Translations under genes and position numbers: made by a program | From: Planctomycetota bacterium | Lineage (GTDB): Bacteria; Planctomycetota; Phycisphaerae; WQYP01; JAJZKY01 | Direction of reading: 5' to 3' | DNA length: 7,378 nucleotides | NCBI GenBank assembly: GCA_021803885.1 | Contig: JAJZKY010000216.1 | Coordinates: forward strand, 1-7,378 | The notes under the pieces: generated by a model | Told to the model about the DNA's origin: nothing | Database searches by the model: none | What the model saw: only the letters and a program-made list of their open reading frames with translations | Part shown: positions 6,474 to 7,378 of the stretch, piece by piece | Layout: each line of letters begins with the position of its first letter | How positions within the stretch are numbered: the stretch's first letter is position 1

Positions 6474-6642
6474 TCTTCCCTGCTACACATTCATCACTAT
6501 CACCTTGCTCTCTGCGATGGCCCTGCCGCCCGCCACAAAATCCGTTAACGAGCGACTCGGGGATGATTCGCAGTTCCGCTTCCAACGGCGGATAACCACA
6601 GATTGATAGGAGCGTACTACATAAGCAACGGGTACGCAAGTA

Positions 6643-6667
6643 AAATCTGGAAAAATTTTCAAGATTT
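6643..6667. repeat. 25-bp near-perfect palindrome, candidate operator
   Basis: AAATCTGGAAAA (6643-6654) and TTTTCAAGATTT (6656-6667) pair at 11 of 12 positions around a single central A (6655); the only mismatch is 6649/6661. It is AT-rich and lies 243 bp upstream of the ATG at 6910. The size and symmetry suit a dimeric DNA-binding regulator. Confidence 0.5.
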
Positions 6668-6767
6668 ATTTAAGTTTACAATTTATCCGCAGGCGCGAAT
6701 TGACATCTCGTGCCCCGGGGCAGGGAACTGCACGCTGCCACTGTTTCTGCGTCTACAACTTTTAAGA

Positions 6768-6804
6768 GTGACCCGTTTGACGCATTCAATTTAATGGTTA
6801 TTGT
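6768..6804 (+). promoter_or_regulatory. two overlapping candidate promoters for the right-edge gene
   Basis: Candidate one is GTGACC (6768-6773), 16 bp, TTTAAT (6790-6795). Candidate two is TTGACG (6777-6782), 16 bp, TATTGT (6799-6804). Each matches the sigma70 consensus at 9 of 12 positions. Either would give a leader of roughly 100 nt before 6910. Support is modest. Confidence 0.28.
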
Positions 6805-6895
6805 TAACATTTGCGGAGTGCATTCAGGTAAACGCGGGTCTGTAAGGTCGTCGATTTCAGGTTTCGCGCAAAACCTTTGTGTCAGTACTTTATAT

Positions 6896-6912
6896 AAAGG
6901 ATATGGCAAATG
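6896..6912 (+). promoter_or_regulatory. ribosome binding site deciding the ATG 6910 start
   Basis: AAAGGA (6896-6901) lies 8 nt before ATG 6910. The ATG at 6903 is too close to it and opens a frame that soon stops, whereas 6910 gives a signal peptide. Confidence 0.55.
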
Positions 6913-7378
6913 AAATCGACGGTTCTTTTTGCATCAGGCATGGTCCTCACCCTGTCGGCATCGACGGTACCGGCGGCAACACTTCCACGGGCACAGGCCA
7001 ATGGCTACATGATTGTGCCGAAAAAATTTCATCAAGTGCCGAGAATTTATGACGGCGGCTTCTCCATGTATACCGCCGCCTGGCCGTTGCTCCTTCGTTA
7101 TCCGGGGAATCAGTTCCAATCGGGACTGTTCGGAACTTGGATGGCGGCCCAGTACAAAGGTCGTCCGCCGCAACATCTTTATTCGGATATCGAAGGAGGT
7201 CTCGGTTGGTGGCGAGGCACGAGATTTCCCACCGCCGCACCCAAGTTTCGTCTTGGCGGCGTGGCATACAACTTTCATGCCATCGCCAACGCGCCGGGTA
7301 ACGGCAGCGGCACTTGGAGCCATCCGCGAGGACTCTACGGCATCGCACAACTCAGCCCCTGGCTCCTGTTTCCGCCGG
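6910..7378 (+). CDS. 5' part of an unidentified secreted protein gene
   Basis: The frame is open from ATG 6910 to the right edge (156 codons, no stop), so the gene continues beyond the window. The N-terminus is a good Sec signal peptide: K2, hydrophobic residues 4-17, and a VPA-A cleavage site after about residue 22. The mature part is rich in aromatic residues and Gly (YDGGFSMYTAAWPLLLRYPG, GLFGTWM, GGLGWWRGTRF, YGIAQLSPWLLFPP) with no cysteine so far, as in an extracellular beta-rich protein. I do not recognise the family; a carbohydrate-active or cell-surface protein is possible but unproven. It is transcribed away from the PEP-CTERM gene across an 886-bp gap. Two shorter frames are open on the opposite strand at 6934-7350, but only the plus frame has a start site, a ribosome binding site and a signal peptide together. 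Confidence 0.8.
   Translation, partial: MKSTVLFASGMVLTLSASTVPAATLPRAQANGYMIVPKKFHQVPRIYDGGFSMYTAAWPLLLRYPGNQFQSGLFGTWMAAQYKGRPPQHLYSDIEGGLGWWRGTRFPTAAPKFRLGGVAYNFHAIANAPGNGSGTWSHPRGLYGIAQLSPWLLFPP

Larger units (their letters stand above)
6024..6909. other. 886-bp divergent intergenic region
   Basis: This region separates the minus-strand PEP-CTERM gene from the plus-strand secreted-protein gene. The longest open frames (6182-6595 plus, 6409-6639 minus) lack a good ribosome binding site, are Ser/Arg/Pro-rich and resemble no family I know, so I treat them as chance. I saw no tRNA, transposase or CRISPR. It does contain a GC-rich hairpin at 6092-6110, imperfect direct repeats at 6274-6358, a perfect inverted repeat at 6440-6473, a near-perfect palindrome at 6643-6667 and AT-rich DNA around 6641-6690. 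It probably holds promoters for both genes and may encode a small RNA. Confidence 0.6.

Noticed and set aside
6182..6595. A 137-codon plus-strand frame in the divergent gap.
   Set aside because: It has a Ser/Arg/Pro-rich composition, no ribosome binding site and no family likeness, and it runs through the perfect inverted repeat.
6612..6637. GCGTAC...GTACGC inverted repeat.
   Set aside because: It has only 6-bp arms with a 14-nt gap, which is likely chance.
6682..6690. TTATCCGC-like sequence as a DnaA box and a hint of an origin.
   Set aside because: It is a single imperfect match without clustering or neighbouring dnaA/dnaN genes.
6700..6728. A partner promoter for the perfect TTGACA at 6700-6705.
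   Set aside because: The sequence 16-18 bp downstream is G-rich (GGGAAC) and does not resemble a -10.
6934..7350. Two minus-strand frames opposite the right-edge gene.
   Set aside because: The plus frame has a signal peptide, a ribosome binding site and an uninterrupted frame to the edge. The minus frames show none of these.

Overview
The window looks like a chromosomal segment from a planctomycete, most likely of the Phycisphaerae type. This is an inference from three things: a PEP-CTERM secreted protein, a three-gene type B succinate dehydrogenase operon, and otherwise unfamiliar secreted or hypothetical proteins in moderately GC-rich DNA with long intergenic gaps. No rRNA, tRNA, CRISPR array or transposase is visible.

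Layout, left to right. (1) Positions 1-836 (+) are the 3' part of a gene cut by the left edge. Its residues resemble the C-terminal region of PpiD/SurA-like periplasmic folding factors, but only weakly. (2) A 109-bp gap carries a good sigma70-type promoter (TTGATA, 17 bp, TAGAAT), whose -10 hexamer lies between the arms of a 7-bp inverted repeat. (3) sdhC, sdhA and sdhB (946-4618, +) form a compact operon for a menaquinone-type succinate dehydrogenase/fumarate reductase. It has one long di-heme cytochrome b subunit, a flavoprotein with the covalent-FAD histidine, and an iron-sulfur subunit with all cluster cysteines. Ribosome binding sites fix the starts as GTG 946, ATG 1887 and ATG 3839. (4) Positions 4619-5030 hold an unrecognised ORF from 4660 that has coding-like composition for about 76 codons and then loses it. 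This may be a small gene or a truncated remnant. (5) A PEP-CTERM exported protein (5031-6023, -) converges on the sdh operon. (6) Positions 6024-6909 form an 886-bp gap between divergent genes. I see no convincing gene in it, but it contains several symmetric elements: a GC-rich leader hairpin, a perfect 14-bp inverted repeat, a 25-bp near-perfect palindrome and a pair of imperfect direct repeats. (7) From 6910 (+) to the right edge runs a gene with a clear signal peptide, cut by the window end.

How the genes work together. SdhA oxidises succinate, SdhB carries the electrons, and SdhC passes them to quinone in the cytoplasmic membrane, linking the TCA cycle to respiration. The two exported proteins on the right are divergently arranged around the long gap and could share control, but nothing ties them functionally to respiration. 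No fully new system can be demonstrated here. The strongest leads are the structured divergent intergenic region, the ORF after sdhB, and the unidentified secreted protein at the right edge.
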